Source of the DNA: Diadema setosum
Taxonomy: Eukaryota > Echinodermata > Echinoidea > Diadematoida > Diadematidae
Direction: 5' to 3'
Length of the DNA: 64,000 nucleotides
Assembly (NCBI RefSeq): GCF_964275005.1
Contig: NC_092705.1
Coordinates: forward strand, 5,560,641-5,624,640
Below are positions 26,479 to 40,300 of this stretch, piece after piece. The notes beneath the pieces were generated by a model, which did no database searches, was not told the origin of the DNA, and saw nothing but the letters and a program-made list of their open reading frames with translations. The position numbers and the translations under genes are program-made. Position 1 is the stretch's first letter. Every line of letters begins with the position of its first letter.

Positions 26479-29160
26479 TGCAATGATCTTGAAAAGATTT
26501 AAAAAAGAAATAATTATGCCAGTGTCATGAGAACTAAACAAAACAACTATTAGATTTTGAAGCTAGACGTGTTTTTCTTTAAGAGCTTCAGAGGAGCTAC
26601 AATGCTGTCGTGTAGATTACACACACAATTAAAAACCGGAACCGGCCTTTATTTTAAAAGGACCTTTTTGGCAAGTATCCGACTCAGTCTTAAAAATCCC
26701 ACCAGGGCTGCTGTGGTGCTCCAGTGAAATTCTTCCCCCCTCCCGTCCTTCCCACTTTGCGACTTGTCAGTAGAATTGCTACAGTTGACTCCCGTTATAA
26801 CACATTCCTCGGGACCGGCAGTTTTCTTTCGTTACGTCGAAATTTTCCTTATAATCGAACAAATAAACAATAAAAATACATAGAGTGGATAACATTCGGC
26901 TCTAATTTTTACTTCATTGTAACCGGAATTTCGTTATAACCGTGTTCGTTGAAACGGGAGTGCACTGTATAACATGCGCATGTTAATGCTAAATGGCACC
27001 ACAAACCAACTAACGAATGTTCATTCTCATCTTGTAACCAAACATGTTTCGGATCTTTGTTTTCTTCTATATTACAGAAATCGTAGCTGAAAATGGAAGA
27101 ATAATGATATTAATTTAGGTTTAATTGAATAGACGAAGCATGGAACTTCACAGTTTGGAATGATTAACATAATTAAGGAAGGATTACGGAAATCTCCATA
27201 ATAATGTTAATTGTATGAATGCGGCATCCAGTTGAAATTCCTCAGCTATAGTAATGACGCGTCTTCTTCCACACGGCACTAACCTGGCGGACAATCGCAT
27301 GTCGCCAGCATCTTCCGCCCAAGGTAGCCGACGTCGTCGTCGAAGTCCTCCTCCATCATGACCAGTCTCTCGACCTCCGGCTCGGCGAGATCACGTGACT
27401 GTCGCGAGAGCCGCTGCTCCAGATCGAGCACCTTGTGATAGAGCGTTACGGTAGGGATCAGCGAAACGGAGAGGACCAGACACACGAGGGCGGCACCGCG
27501 TAATGCAGGGCGGATCCGTTCCCATGGCGACGGCTGAGAGAGTCTTTGATATGCCGCATCTTGCGAAGAAAGGGAAAAAAAATACCTCGAGGGTTTCTCC
27601 GTTGCACAAATTGAATGGATTGTTATGCATAAAATGTGATTGATGTTACATTTGTAAGTCGATTGGGCAGTTTCTAAAGCCTTAGACTTTGGTGTTGCAT
27701 TCTTGTGAGGAAAAGTAAAATAGTTGCACCATGAAACACAAAATTGTACTTACGTAGTTAAACGCCACATTCATTCCCTTTGTGACGTTTTCCTTCTAGA
27801 TTTGGCAATATGAAATTAGGTTTGAATTTCGTATTCTCTTTACACCAGCTCGATTAAAACAAACAAACATGTAAAATTTGTAAAATTGATGTAAAGATGT
27901 TAAAATTTAAAGCAGCTGATAATTACATAAATCAATCATAGTCCATAAAAGACAAAGAAAGGAATAAACAAACTCGCCATCAGCTAAATTAATACATGAA
28001 TACATAGATTAAGGAATAGTTGACTAAGAATCTAACAGATTCTAGATAGATAATATTAATTTTGAATTAAGTTGATAGACGAAAAATGATAAATGTGCAA
28101 AAAATAAAGGTGATGATAACTTAAATGTGCCTTTAAGATCGGTGGCAAGTACAACAGAGATGGAATAAAATCTTTTCTCATTCACCGTATACATACTACA
28201 GATTGAACCAGGCACAAGGTACGCCTCGAGAACTTTGTGTGTGTGCGTGTGTGTACATGTGAAGACAAAATTAGTCGCGCTTCAATGCGTTATCGACAAA
28301 TTACATCAGACGTGGAATCCATTTCGGATGAATACTTCCTGCGGGTATATCTTACCTCTTTTTCTTTTTTCAGAATTCATGTCTGGAGGAAGACCAGTGG
28401 TTACAACAAAGATTTCCACTTTCATCTGTGATGATGTCCGAAAATCAAATTACACTGAATTGCCTCAAACTTGATTTTTCTTCCGGCAAATTAAGAATTC
28501 TTAGTTGCGATCACTATAAACGCGGCGCAGACTATACAACGCGGCTGTGGCAAATTTGAGATTAATTAGCGGAATGAAACCGTTCTCATGACACGAGGAA
28601 AGTGCATTTCATGAAGTTTCCGCCATGCAATCTTGGCAATAGTGCAGTCACTTTGTGTGCTGTCTACTGCAAGTTTTGTACGGCATGTATATACGGGGGA
28701 TTACAGCAACAACAAGTACTCTTTATCGTCAGTTTCCTTATTCTTGTATATTCTGAGTGACACCATGATAATAATGATAATGAGAATGATATCAATAATA
28801 GTAATGATGGTAATAATAATAATGATAATAATGATAATAAATAATGACAATAATGATAATAATAATAATCATCATCATCATGATAAAAAGGAAAATACTA
28901 TTATCATTATCATGACCATGAATATCATCATTACTATCATTATCGTCAGCATCATTAGTACTATCATTATTATTCTCATTCTTCTTGTCATTATCATGAA
29001 TAACTTTAATGATAACAATAACAATGATTAGTAGAAGTAATTTGGACATTGATTTCTTCTAGACTGTTATTATTCCTACAACATATGCAATAATGATGAC
29101 GTAATCCTATTTTGTGATTAAAGTAAATGATTTTCTTTCGATTTAATTCATAAATATATA

Positions 29161-29191
<31 letters not shown>

Positions 29192-29244
29192 AGATATACG
29201 ACTGTGATTATATACATATATATGTATATAGTGTACATATATAT

Positions 29245-29275
<31 letters not shown>

Positions 29276-31073
29276 TATGTACATAATTATATTGGTATGT
29301 GTGTATTTGTGTGTTAAGTTACATACAATTTGACTGTGACGAATAGCGTAAGAGACGAAGAATATGAAGATATAATTATCACCATTTCGTAAAAACATGT
29401 GACACCTTAATATTTAACAACTTTTTTTTTTCTAACACAGCTCCGATCTTGGCGAAACCTCAACCATTCAGTTTGTTTGATTTCACTCATCCTCTCAAAA
29501 GCCAATTTGAATATGAGGTGGAATAATTGCCCTTTAAGTCGCCATATCGCAGCTGCGTGTGAAAAATGAGTGTGAACATAACACGCGTGTTTACACCTTC
29601 TCATCATCAGTACGAGTGCTGCGGGATACAGAATGAAGAAGGAGAAAAAGAAGAAGAAAGGAGAACAAAAGACAATAATAAAGAGAGAGGGAAAGATCGC
29701 TGAACAAATTTGAGATCAGGGCTTTTGTTTACCGCGATCAAATTTGTATTTGGAAAACGAAGACAGGCGATTTCCACCGCATTTGGAGCGGCTAAGCACC
29801 GGTACGGTGGCCTTGCTTCGGCTGACAGATGGGCGGATTCTCCCCCCTATGGTCTCACCTGGGCAGGTGAGAGGTACTTATCAATCAGAGATTTCTCAAC
29901 CCGTATCTTCGCTTGAGAGGAAGAAGAATATTCTCAGCAGAGCTACGCATGATCGCAAATGCGCGGCTAGTGACCGTTGTCATAATAATATCACGCTGAT
30001 TAATCATGCGCTTTACCAAACATTGTGTTTTAAAATGTTTTAGATATAGTTGTGAATGATTTTCGAAAAGTGTTTGTCCTCTTTAGACTGCATTCCTCGA
30101 TGATTTATTAAAAAAAAAAAAGTCTTAAGGAGAATGCCTCCCCATCCGCCTCCCAGTTTCCCCCTGGTGCAGCTGACGTTGTGTGGCATTTTTATCATGA
30201 ATAATAAATATTTATTGATAAAAATTTGATCATTCACAATCCGGTGGAGAGCAAAACTAGTCTCTTATGCCTTTTGTTATACTATCTGCAAAGATACTTT
30301 TCAGTCGGCTGAAGATAAAACGTCAAATCTTTACGAAATCGTTTTGTCTCATGGAGGAGCCGCTGTGGGGCTCAGTGGATAAAGACCACGAACTCTGAAT
30401 CATGAGGTCCCTGGTTCGAGACCACTGGCAGCATGTAGTAGTTGTGCCATAAGGGCAAGCAGGGAGGTGGGAAGAGACCACTTCCCTGGGGCAAGACACT
30501 CTATCCTGATGTATTGTCTATAATAGACCTCAGGGGGAGACTCAAAGCCATCTTTCACGTGGCGGTTTGCTCATAAGCATTTACGCTAAGTGTTTCCATA
30601 GAAACCACGGAATGGTGGTCCAGACACACACCAACACACACACACACATCGTCTGGAGGTGGTGTGGTTCAGTGAATAAGACAACGGACTGTCAATCCGA
30701 AGTCTGTGGTTCGAGTCCCCTGGCTGCGGCAGTCATGTCCCTGGATGGGCGAGGCATTTTATCGTCACTGCTTATAGTCCTTTGGAGGGGACTTACAGCC
30801 ACCAGTCCCATGGTTGCTTGCATGCTTACAAGCGTTCATTGCTTCCCTAGCAGCCACGTAAAACAGACTTTCACACACAAAACGAAAACAAAAATATCTG
30901 AAGTTGATTTCTCAGTGTTGCAATAAGCTGGTCGACGACGGCTACGAAACTCAGGGAGATTAACAGTGTTGAAGACAATGAAGATAATAACCACAGTAGT
31001 GAGGAGGAGGAGGAGCTAGGAGGAGGAGGAGGAGGAGGAAGAGGAGAATTAGAAGGATGAGGATGTGAATGAG

Positions 31074-31107
<34 letters not shown>

Positions 31108-33734
31108 AGGCCAAGGAAGAGGACAGATGACCTTTTGCAGCAGTCATGGGAGTTTAAAGTGGTGGGTCTCACTGCAATATTATAAACTATCTACCAATAG
31201 GCCATGACTTTTGTGCCAATCTATTAAACTTGGTACAAGACCAACATGATTGATGATGGCAAATTCAACCTCAAGCAATCAAAACATTCTAAAAAGAGCT
31301 CTAAAAGAAAAGTACGGTTTTTGTTTTGTTTGCTGATTTTAGTCGTGTTTTCTATAGATGAAAATATAAATTTTCGATCGTAAATCAAATGCTGTGTCGT
31401 CAGCATGAAAGTTGTTATTTTCATCAAACAGGAGGTGATTCACTCTTTATTATCCTACACAGTCAGTGAGAGCTACTCTTATCATACCATGGTCACACCT
31501 TTAACGCTGTCAGAGGTGCCAGAAGCTGTATCGACGCCCGTTCGAAATACCGAACATCGTCATGAAAGGGCCAAGCTCTTAACGCTTTATGATCAAAAAC
31601 CTTATACTGGCTCCTGTAAATTTTACACTCAGCTGCCTAAAACTTCCCACGGAAACACTCTATCTTATTTTTATTTAATTTCTGAACGAGACGACAAGTG
31701 TCGTGCTTTTTAGAGAATGGCTCAGCTGAAATCGTGGCGCCAGGCAATACCAGGCGTCAACCAGGCTTCAACGGCGGGCCGTTGACATCAGGTCCGTTAA
31801 CCCTATCGTGGCCAAAGTCAAGACGATCATGTACGAAAGCAATGACATCATTTTTGACAAAGTGATCGTGAGGGGAGCTGCCACCTTTGCGGGCGTATAC
31901 GATCACAATTCTCAAGGCAAGGAACGACCTTTGCCTCCATCTGCATTGCACTGTATCCAAGAATGACCTAATGGTGGCATGTCTGTCAAAAAAGGAAGCC
32001 TTTTTTACTCGTTAAATGAATATCGGGTGGTGTGCAATTTTTTTTTCTCCCTTCTGAAGCTCTCAATGCAAGATCACATGTGGAACCAGTGTGATATCGA
32101 TTTACGGTATAGAATGGAAGAATCGAAGGAGACAAAATTATGTATCCAGCTCAAAATCGAAGCGACCTCTTTTGCCTCTCTCTCTCCACTCTCCTCCTTG
32201 TATATCTATTTCTTTCCTCTCCTGTCTTTCCTCACCCCCCCCCCCCAATCTACCTCCATGATGAGAGGAATTTCTTACGAGCGACAAACACGTGACACGG
32301 GGCATCATTAGTATCAGACTGAAAAATCAATATGACACGTGATGTTCATCGATTCTACAGGGCTGAGTACTACGCCAGATCCCGCTCTCCGCGCAATAAC
32401 GTAGATCCAGTCCTCTGTGTCTACATAATCATATTAGCGCCACACATCCCCAGCAATATCTACTATACATGCCGGAGGGTAATGTCGTATGGCAGTTGAC
32501 ATCACCGTAAAAAAAAAAAAGTCCAAAGGCGAGAGAACTTACGCTTCCAAAAATACTACGTCTTGATCGGAGTGTATTGACATTGAGTAACTAATAATCC
32601 TTTTGCAGCATCCGGTGTAGCATAGGGTAACTGGAGGATAACTCAGAATTACTGCTGCTAGTAATTGGTATATCAATGCGCAGCACACACTTTGATCTGT
32701 CACGACAGGATCAAAATTGTATTTGTTTCGTCATGATTTCTACAAACTGGACATGAAATGATTTAAGATTTATATAACGTGCAGTTATTAGTTTACTCTG
32801 CGTCTGAAACATCGCAAGCAACGCTTCAGTTACATACCAACAGAATATATTAGGCATAGTTATATATAAACATCATTACGACAATAATCATGTTTCACTG
32901 CTATCCTTAAAGGGATGGTACCGTTTTGATTGGGATGGGAATTCAGATTTTTTTTTTTTTTTTTTTTGCGAGATGATTACAAGCCACTCATGAATATTAA
33001 AGGGCATACAATTCTAGGAGGAATTAAAAGTTTATTTGATGAAAATCGGTTTAGAAATGGCGGAGATATCTAAAAACAAAATAAAACAAAGTGGTCCTAA
33101 TAAAAGGTGGCACCCACCTTTTATCAGTAGGGTCCTACTCTTTGTTTTGATTTGTTATATCTCCATTTCAAAACCAAATTTCATCAAATAAACTTTGAAT
33201 TCCTCTTATATTTGCTAGAAATGTATGTTCTTTAATATTTCATTGGAGGTTTCTCATTATCTCACACAAAAAGTTGGAAACTTGAAGTCCCATCTCAGCC
33301 ACAACTATACCATCCCTTTAAAGTATCTTGAGCTCTGAGTCAGAAACATCGGCTTCGTTGTCTTTGAAGCAAATGATACACAAGACTCATGAGTTTAAAA
33401 TGTTACGCTAGTTGGTTATGGTTATGAAATCCCTATTGAAATTTTCTATGGCTCAGCAACTAGGACTTAAAAAATATATTCATATAAATATGTTCAGTAT
33501 AACTCTCATATTCTCTCTGCTCCGTTATGTTTCATTCCCCGCATTCAATGAATTTAAATGTTGTCTATTTCATAGACGCATATTATGCTTTAGAGACAGA
33601 AACTTTTTCATCATTTTCATGATAATTATTTCCTTATGTTATGATTATCATATCATATTGCTATGTTATATCATTTACTGTGTCGTTATTATTCTATCAT
33701 CATTATCAGCATCAATATCACTATTACTACTGTC

Positions 33735-33807
<73 letters not shown>

Positions 33808-35128
33808 CTAATGTTAAAATCATCAGAATTATCACTAGAGTATAAATCCATCGCGGGTTTCACTCAGAGCTTTACTCGACGCAGCTCAAGATCACAGCTC
33901 ATATCTCACGGACATGGTCATTAAACACGAGTTCATGGCGTCTATGTAACACTTACATGTACTGTACGGTAGTGATAATGATGGTCTTATGTACCCAGGG
34001 TAGCCTGTCAAGTATAAACACGGGTCTTCCCAGAGGACCTGTCATTATCATTTTTGCGCCACCATTCGCAGACATTTTAGCCACCTAAGTTTATTAATAA
34101 GTGAGACAGTGTTAATAGTTAAATGTCTTGTCCAAGGTTGTATACTTGTCATTGTCGTTCTACTGGTAAGATTGCTATAGAGGCAGAGATATTCTACCAC
34201 ACTTCCATATTAAAGGCACAATTTACCATTTGCAGATGAAACAAAACCCCAGCATTAGTGCTTCAAAATAGTTCTAAAATGTGAGTTAGGGAGAGGAACA
34301 ACCAATGTAAAAATTTGAACCAGTATAATCAACATTATTAAGTATTGTTAAATACACAAAATGTGAACAATAGTTATAATAAGAATGTTTTCAGACTAAA
34401 CCATCTACAGTTATGGTTTAATGAGAAATATAGTAATATCTCCTTATATTTTGGGTTTTATTGCAAAAATTTTATATGGTATGTTTGGGATATAACTGAC
34501 CTGCACATATACAATGCATCAAATGTGATATCTTGAACATTTTTAAATCATTGCTTCCAAAGGTAAACAGGACCTTTAAGGATGATTTTAGCTTATCAAG
34601 AAGCAAAGTTGTAATGGTATAAATGCTATATGCTTTTCAAAATTTGATGTGACGTCTACCGTAGAATTCAGATATGATAAATTAAGATATGCTGTAGAAA
34701 GGATAATTTCGGAAAATTAAAAACTTGCAACAGTATTGGAATTGACGAGGAAAAAGAATAACAGAACAAGATGAAGCTGAATATAAATTTGGCATTATAG
34801 TATGATATATAGACCTACTCCTCGCGAAACGTATTCATATTTATTGACGGTCTATTTTCAAGAACTCCTGGAATAACCTAACCCCAGACCCTTTGTACAG
34901 ACCAGAATAATCACAAGTGATTATGATACACGGGCATTCTTCACTGGAGGTAATATTGCAGCATGCGGTGCATGCAGTGTTGTACGCCAGATGCCTCACA
35001 CAGATAGTCAGTCACTCGCTAGGTTGAGTCACCTTTTTTGTTGTTGAGAACATCCCTCATCATCTTCTACCATCTCGTATACCTCTGTCATCGAGTGAGA
35101 ATCAAAATAGGGGTCAAAATAAAACGAC

Positions 35129-35179
<51 letters not shown>

Positions 35180-36806
35180 ACACACACACACATGCGCCAC
35201 AAAATATTCTCCGCCTGCATCAGAGTGAGAGGTTAATTGATATTGCAGGGATTCAAGAATATGGACGATTAGATATCATGACTTGACGTGCACAAAGACA
35301 GTCTTCTCGCCTTCTCCTCTCCACTTTCTTTTTCCACCCTACTTGAAGAGGAGTTTGGGGGAACAGAAGGGATTTTGATGTGACAGAGAACATCCTTGAT
35401 GCTTTGTCCGAATTTCGTCAAAGACCGAAATATCAAGCTCTACCGCTGTTCATCCGATACGTGAGAGAGGGAGGGAAAAAAATGTGTCAACAACACTTAG
35501 GATGACGGCTGTAATTGTGTTTCGGTACATTACTTCTCTTTTTAACGCGTATAGCATATACTTCTTAAGGGGCTTCTTCATGTTCTGATAGTGGACATGG
35601 TTTAACTGTATTGGTAACTGGTATGGGTATTCATCCATATTCTCTAGGATGATAATGTTTTTGTTTTTTTAATCAAAAGGTCATATTTGTTATAACATGG
35701 AATGGATTCGAAGTGCTGGTGGATGCAGTGATAATTTTGAGTCTAGAAAATAATTACAGGTATAATTTGGAATTTCTAATTCAATTAATAATTTTAGATT
35801 ACTCGTAAATTTATATTACTCCATTTACTCTTTGATTTCTCACTGAATTTGGGAGGTCATTGAGGAAAGACCAAAGAAATGCGGGGGCTAGAACCCTCAG
35901 TACTTCTTAATTCGCATAAAATGCAATTCCCTATACGGGATTCGAATCCTCACACGATTGAAAGCTGATCTTACATGTCGCTCGAGGGTCTGTTTAAATA
36001 TGTAGGGAAATCTAAGAATGGAAAGAGAAAGGCAGTGTCCTGTATTCAGTGTCTCATTCATCTATATTTCAAGGACTTATCACATAACTTTTTAAGTATA
36101 TCTACACAGTCTGATGATATGCAGCCACTGCTGAATAGATAAGACGCCCCGTCACCATGGAAACAGGTTATTTAATTTATTTACAAACCTTTAGCTTCGT
36201 TTTAATTGCCTTTCCTTAGGAAAAAAAAAAATCTTGTGTGCACTATGTAACGTTGAGCTATCTTTGGTACCGTCATGATAACGTTATACACAGAACGCTG
36301 TTGCCTATTCACCATATTTCTGTTTTTGGTGTGTGTTATTTATTTATTTATTATTATTTTTTTTTTTTTGGGGGGGGAGGGGTTGGGCGAAGGTGTGTAT
36401 TATTGTATAATTACATTCATCTATAATCTTTTTTCTCTCAGTCCACTATCTTATACCTCTCAGTGTCTAAATGTGAGCATGTGTGTGTGTGTGCGCGCGC
36501 GCGCGCGTGTGTGTGTGTGGATCGATGTACTGTATGTAGCATGCATGTGTGTATGTATGAAAATACTTAATCCATGCATGTGTATGACTATGATATGCAT
36601 GTTAATGCACCAAAGGAGTCCTAAATTCCAGCCTTAAATCGCTGTTGACACGCTAATGATGTACTTTGCCCTTGTGCAATGAACGCCGCGATAAGCGTAC
36701 GATGAGTTGGTATGTAGACACAAAGGCTGTCTTATAGCTGGCCATGAAACGAAATCTTTAGCATACACAGACACAAAAAACATATTCTAGTGTATGTATA
36801 TAATAC

Positions 36807-36876
<70 letters not shown>

Positions 36877-36946
36877 TATATTCCCGGCGGAGACCAATTT
36901 TTCAACTCTTGCTACGCACCGATTTCTCCTTCCTTTCTCACATCTC

Positions 36947-36982
<36 letters not shown>

Positions 36983-37135
36983 TCTCCGCCGGGAATATAT
37001 GATATATATATATATATGAGATTAATGCCATTTTAGGTTTTAATCTCATATATATATATATATCATATATTCCCGGCGGAGACCAATTTTTCAACTCTTG
37101 CTACGCACCGATTTCTCCTTCCTTTCTCACATCTC

Positions 37136-37173
<38 letters not shown>

Positions 37174-37326
37174 TCTCCGCCGGGAATATATGATATATAT
37201 ATATATATGAGATTAATGCCATTTTAGGTTTTAATCTCATATATATATATATATCATATATTCCCGGCGGAGACCAATTTTTCAACTCTTGCTACGCACC
37301 GATTTCTCCTTCCTTTCTCACATCTC

Positions 37327-37382
<56 letters not shown>

Positions 37383-40300
37383 TATATTCATTCTTTATCG
37401 ATTATATGTGGTAAAGTTGATCGATAAACTTGCATTTCCTGCTTGCCCAGTTATTATAGGCATTAATATGCAATGGTATGATAAAGAGCACCATCAAATC
37501 TATATGCAAGTAAGACACTCCTTTTAAATGCTGATTTTTGTGCAACGAGAACTGAAGGAAGCATAATATTATCCCGCCGTAAAATAATGAAGAGTACTTT
37601 GTATCTTATTTCATACACGCGATTTTTGTGGAATTCGTGTGGGACGACTTTATTATGACTAATTTGCTCGTTTCTTCGTTCAAGAAAATGTTACAGTTAT
37701 TTGCTAGCTGTTCACAGACACGGTTCTAGAGTTACGTTCTCTCTCTATTTGTAATCCGAACTTGTCCGCTGGAGAAGTATTAAATGACGAGGAAAACAAT
37801 AACAACAACATTAATGATAATAATGATAACAACAACAACAACAATAACAATAACAACAACAACAACAACAACAACCACAACAAGGAGGGAAATTTGCAGT
37901 TTGGAATTTAGTCTCATTGCTTGATTGGTTTTGGTTTCTTCCAAGATCACGACCTTTCACATGCTCTTTTAAATTCACCACAAATTCAAGCTCTGATACA
38001 ACCTGTACATCGATGAATGCGCGCCTGCGATGTAATCATTCAATGTGCAGACGTGTCGTGCAGGGCGACCCATGAAAGGGTTTTGTGTTGATCGTTCTTC
38101 GCAATAATGGAGAACTGATAGTTGCAGTCATAATGATGGTGATTATAACAAATGAACATTGTAATCATCATAAGGTTTGCCGTAACCAGGATGGCTCCTA
38201 ATCACGACCCAATCATTGCCAGGTGTTCCTGTAGTAACACCTACAGGTCAGAGAGGGGACAAAATGGCGCCTAACGTCCTGTTCGAGGTGCGGTTCGAAC
38301 CCATTAGGATCTCATGTTTGATATCCAATGCCCTTACCCAATAAACCACAGTGCTCCTATGTAGTAGTCCAAGGAATCAAATGCATGTATTTATGATTGT
38401 AAACGAAAGTCTACTTTTTGAAATACACCATATAAAGTCACTCATATGCTACATTAAATTGAGAGAAAAAAAAAAAAAAAAACAAGTCTTCTCAAATGAA
38501 AAACATTGTGTGACAAGATACAATTCCGTCCCTGCATTTGAAGCGGATTCTACTCTGTGGGTATTAGTGTTCGACTGTTCTACTCTTTTACGAGCTCAGA
38601 GGCTTAACCACTTTCTCATGGCGCTGCTATTGACTGCGATTTCGAGTATAATGAACGTCGAGGTTTTTGTTTGCGTGCCACACATCGGTCCGCAGTTTGA
38701 ATTTCAAATGGAAATTGTATCGACAGAAATCCTTGCTTCATTTCTATGTTATTGTGGAAATGAATGTTGATCAACATGACAGTGATGCCGGTATGGTATA
38801 GTCTCTAATGCGCAAATAATCACGAACAGTCTATCACAGTTTTACTGCACAATCCGATTTCAATTATTGAGTCACAATTCTCTTTTGTTTTTGCAAAGCT
38901 AAAATTACGTAATTTTTAGTGATATGAAGACAGAGCGTATAAACACTTGAAACAAGACAGCTGGTATAGGATTATGGAAAACCTTGAAGAAAAATTCAAA
39001 TTTTTAATGGGCTTTGGCATTTTTTTCCTTCATGTATAGAGTTGAGGCTCGGGTTCAGAACGAGTTGCTAACCGAATGTGACCCTGTTTAATACGTGGTT
39101 TACTGCTCCAGTCACTGCTAATACCAATCCAACATCAATTCCAACGTCTTGTAATGTTGCTCGGATTCAGCTTTACGCAGCTGTCCTGCTGCCGACGGAC
39201 AACCTTAACATGTCGACAGAGGATGAGCACAGATAACGGGGCTCCCACATTCTTTAAAGGGGAAGTCCACCTTAAAAGATTACTTTGCGTTAATAGAAGC
39301 AGAATGATTAGAGGAACAGAACAGTAATATAGTTTGAGAAAATTCTGATCAAAACTAAGAACATTTCTTTGTGAGTTTGTGATCGGTCGAATTCAAATTG
39401 GCAATTTTGTGATGTCACTCGCGAGCTCAACCCCTATTTTGCTTTATGATATGAAATTAGGAGTTTTGATTTCCAATCGTATATGCACCCTTAATATAAA
39501 CATTGTTAATGTTTTTCTATACAACTCCTGCACAGAAAGACATATTCCGTCATTAATAATGAAAAAAGAAATTTTATGAAATTATATGCACGGGGCAAAT
39601 GGAAGGTAAGCTCATGCTACATCACGGAGTGGTCAATATTTTGTTAGATTGGTCACGCCTTCAAAATTTCATAACTTTTTTTTTATCGTTAATCAGATTT
39701 AATCAAAACCGTCACTATGTTGTTCCTTTCATTATTTCTGGTTCTGTTAAAATAAACAACTTATTTTTAGGCCAGATATTCCCTTTGAGATAGAATTGGC
39801 GGCATTGTCTTCGCTGTTTTCTTCGCTAGACGAAAGAACAGAATAAAACAAAATTAAATAAAACCAGGAAAGAATAGCGACAGCCCCTCTTGGATGATAT
39901 AGCGTCAAGTTGATCAGTTAGAGCAGTGCTTGTTAGCAGTGCTTGTACTGCTGAGGCAACCGTGAGAATATGAGGCCGTTGTGATCATTGATATGATTGT
40001 TGTTTTTGTTGATGATGATCATGATGAGGAGGAGGAGTGAGAAGAAGAAGAAGATTACCATCATCATCATTATCGTCATTATCATCGTCATATTTTTCAT
40101 CACCATTACTGCCAGTGTTACCGTAATTACCACTATTACTTCTATATTGCATTGCCTTAATTATCATTATCAGTAGAAGTAGTAGTAGTAGTAGTAGCAG
40201 TAGGAGGAGGAGTTAGTACCTCGTACTAACTCCTCCTACATAGTACCTCGTGAACTTCGTGGTAGAAATGATTTTGTTGTCATTATGTATTAGAAAATAG

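Larger units (their letters stand above)
22566..27283 (-). other. Central introns of the EDA-like gene (collagen region)
   Basis: Between the collagen exons lie a TTAA-flanked element, an AT-flanked hairpin, GACACTTGGCGCC hairpin elements, a pogo-like MITE and AT runs (for example 26442-26477). No further Gly-X-Y exon was seen. Confidence 0.6.

Noticed and set aside
23009..27559. Transmembrane collagen (type XIII/XXIII/XXV-like) gene
   Set aside because: This was the first reading of the collagen exons. The downstream TNF homology exons with matching phases make EDA the better call.
29744..30043. 99-residue plus-strand frame with a donor-like GGGCAG/GTGAGA
   Set aside because: No acceptor, partner exon or family match. 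Possibly a transposon fragment; unsupported.
30651..30725. tRNA-Asp gene
   Set aside because: It has A- and B-box words and a GTC anticodon-like loop, but no pairing acceptor stem and a SINE body follows directly.
38351..38770. 139-residue plus-strand frame
   Set aside because: Begins next to a SINE, contains a poly-Lys stretch from an A run, and shows no domain.
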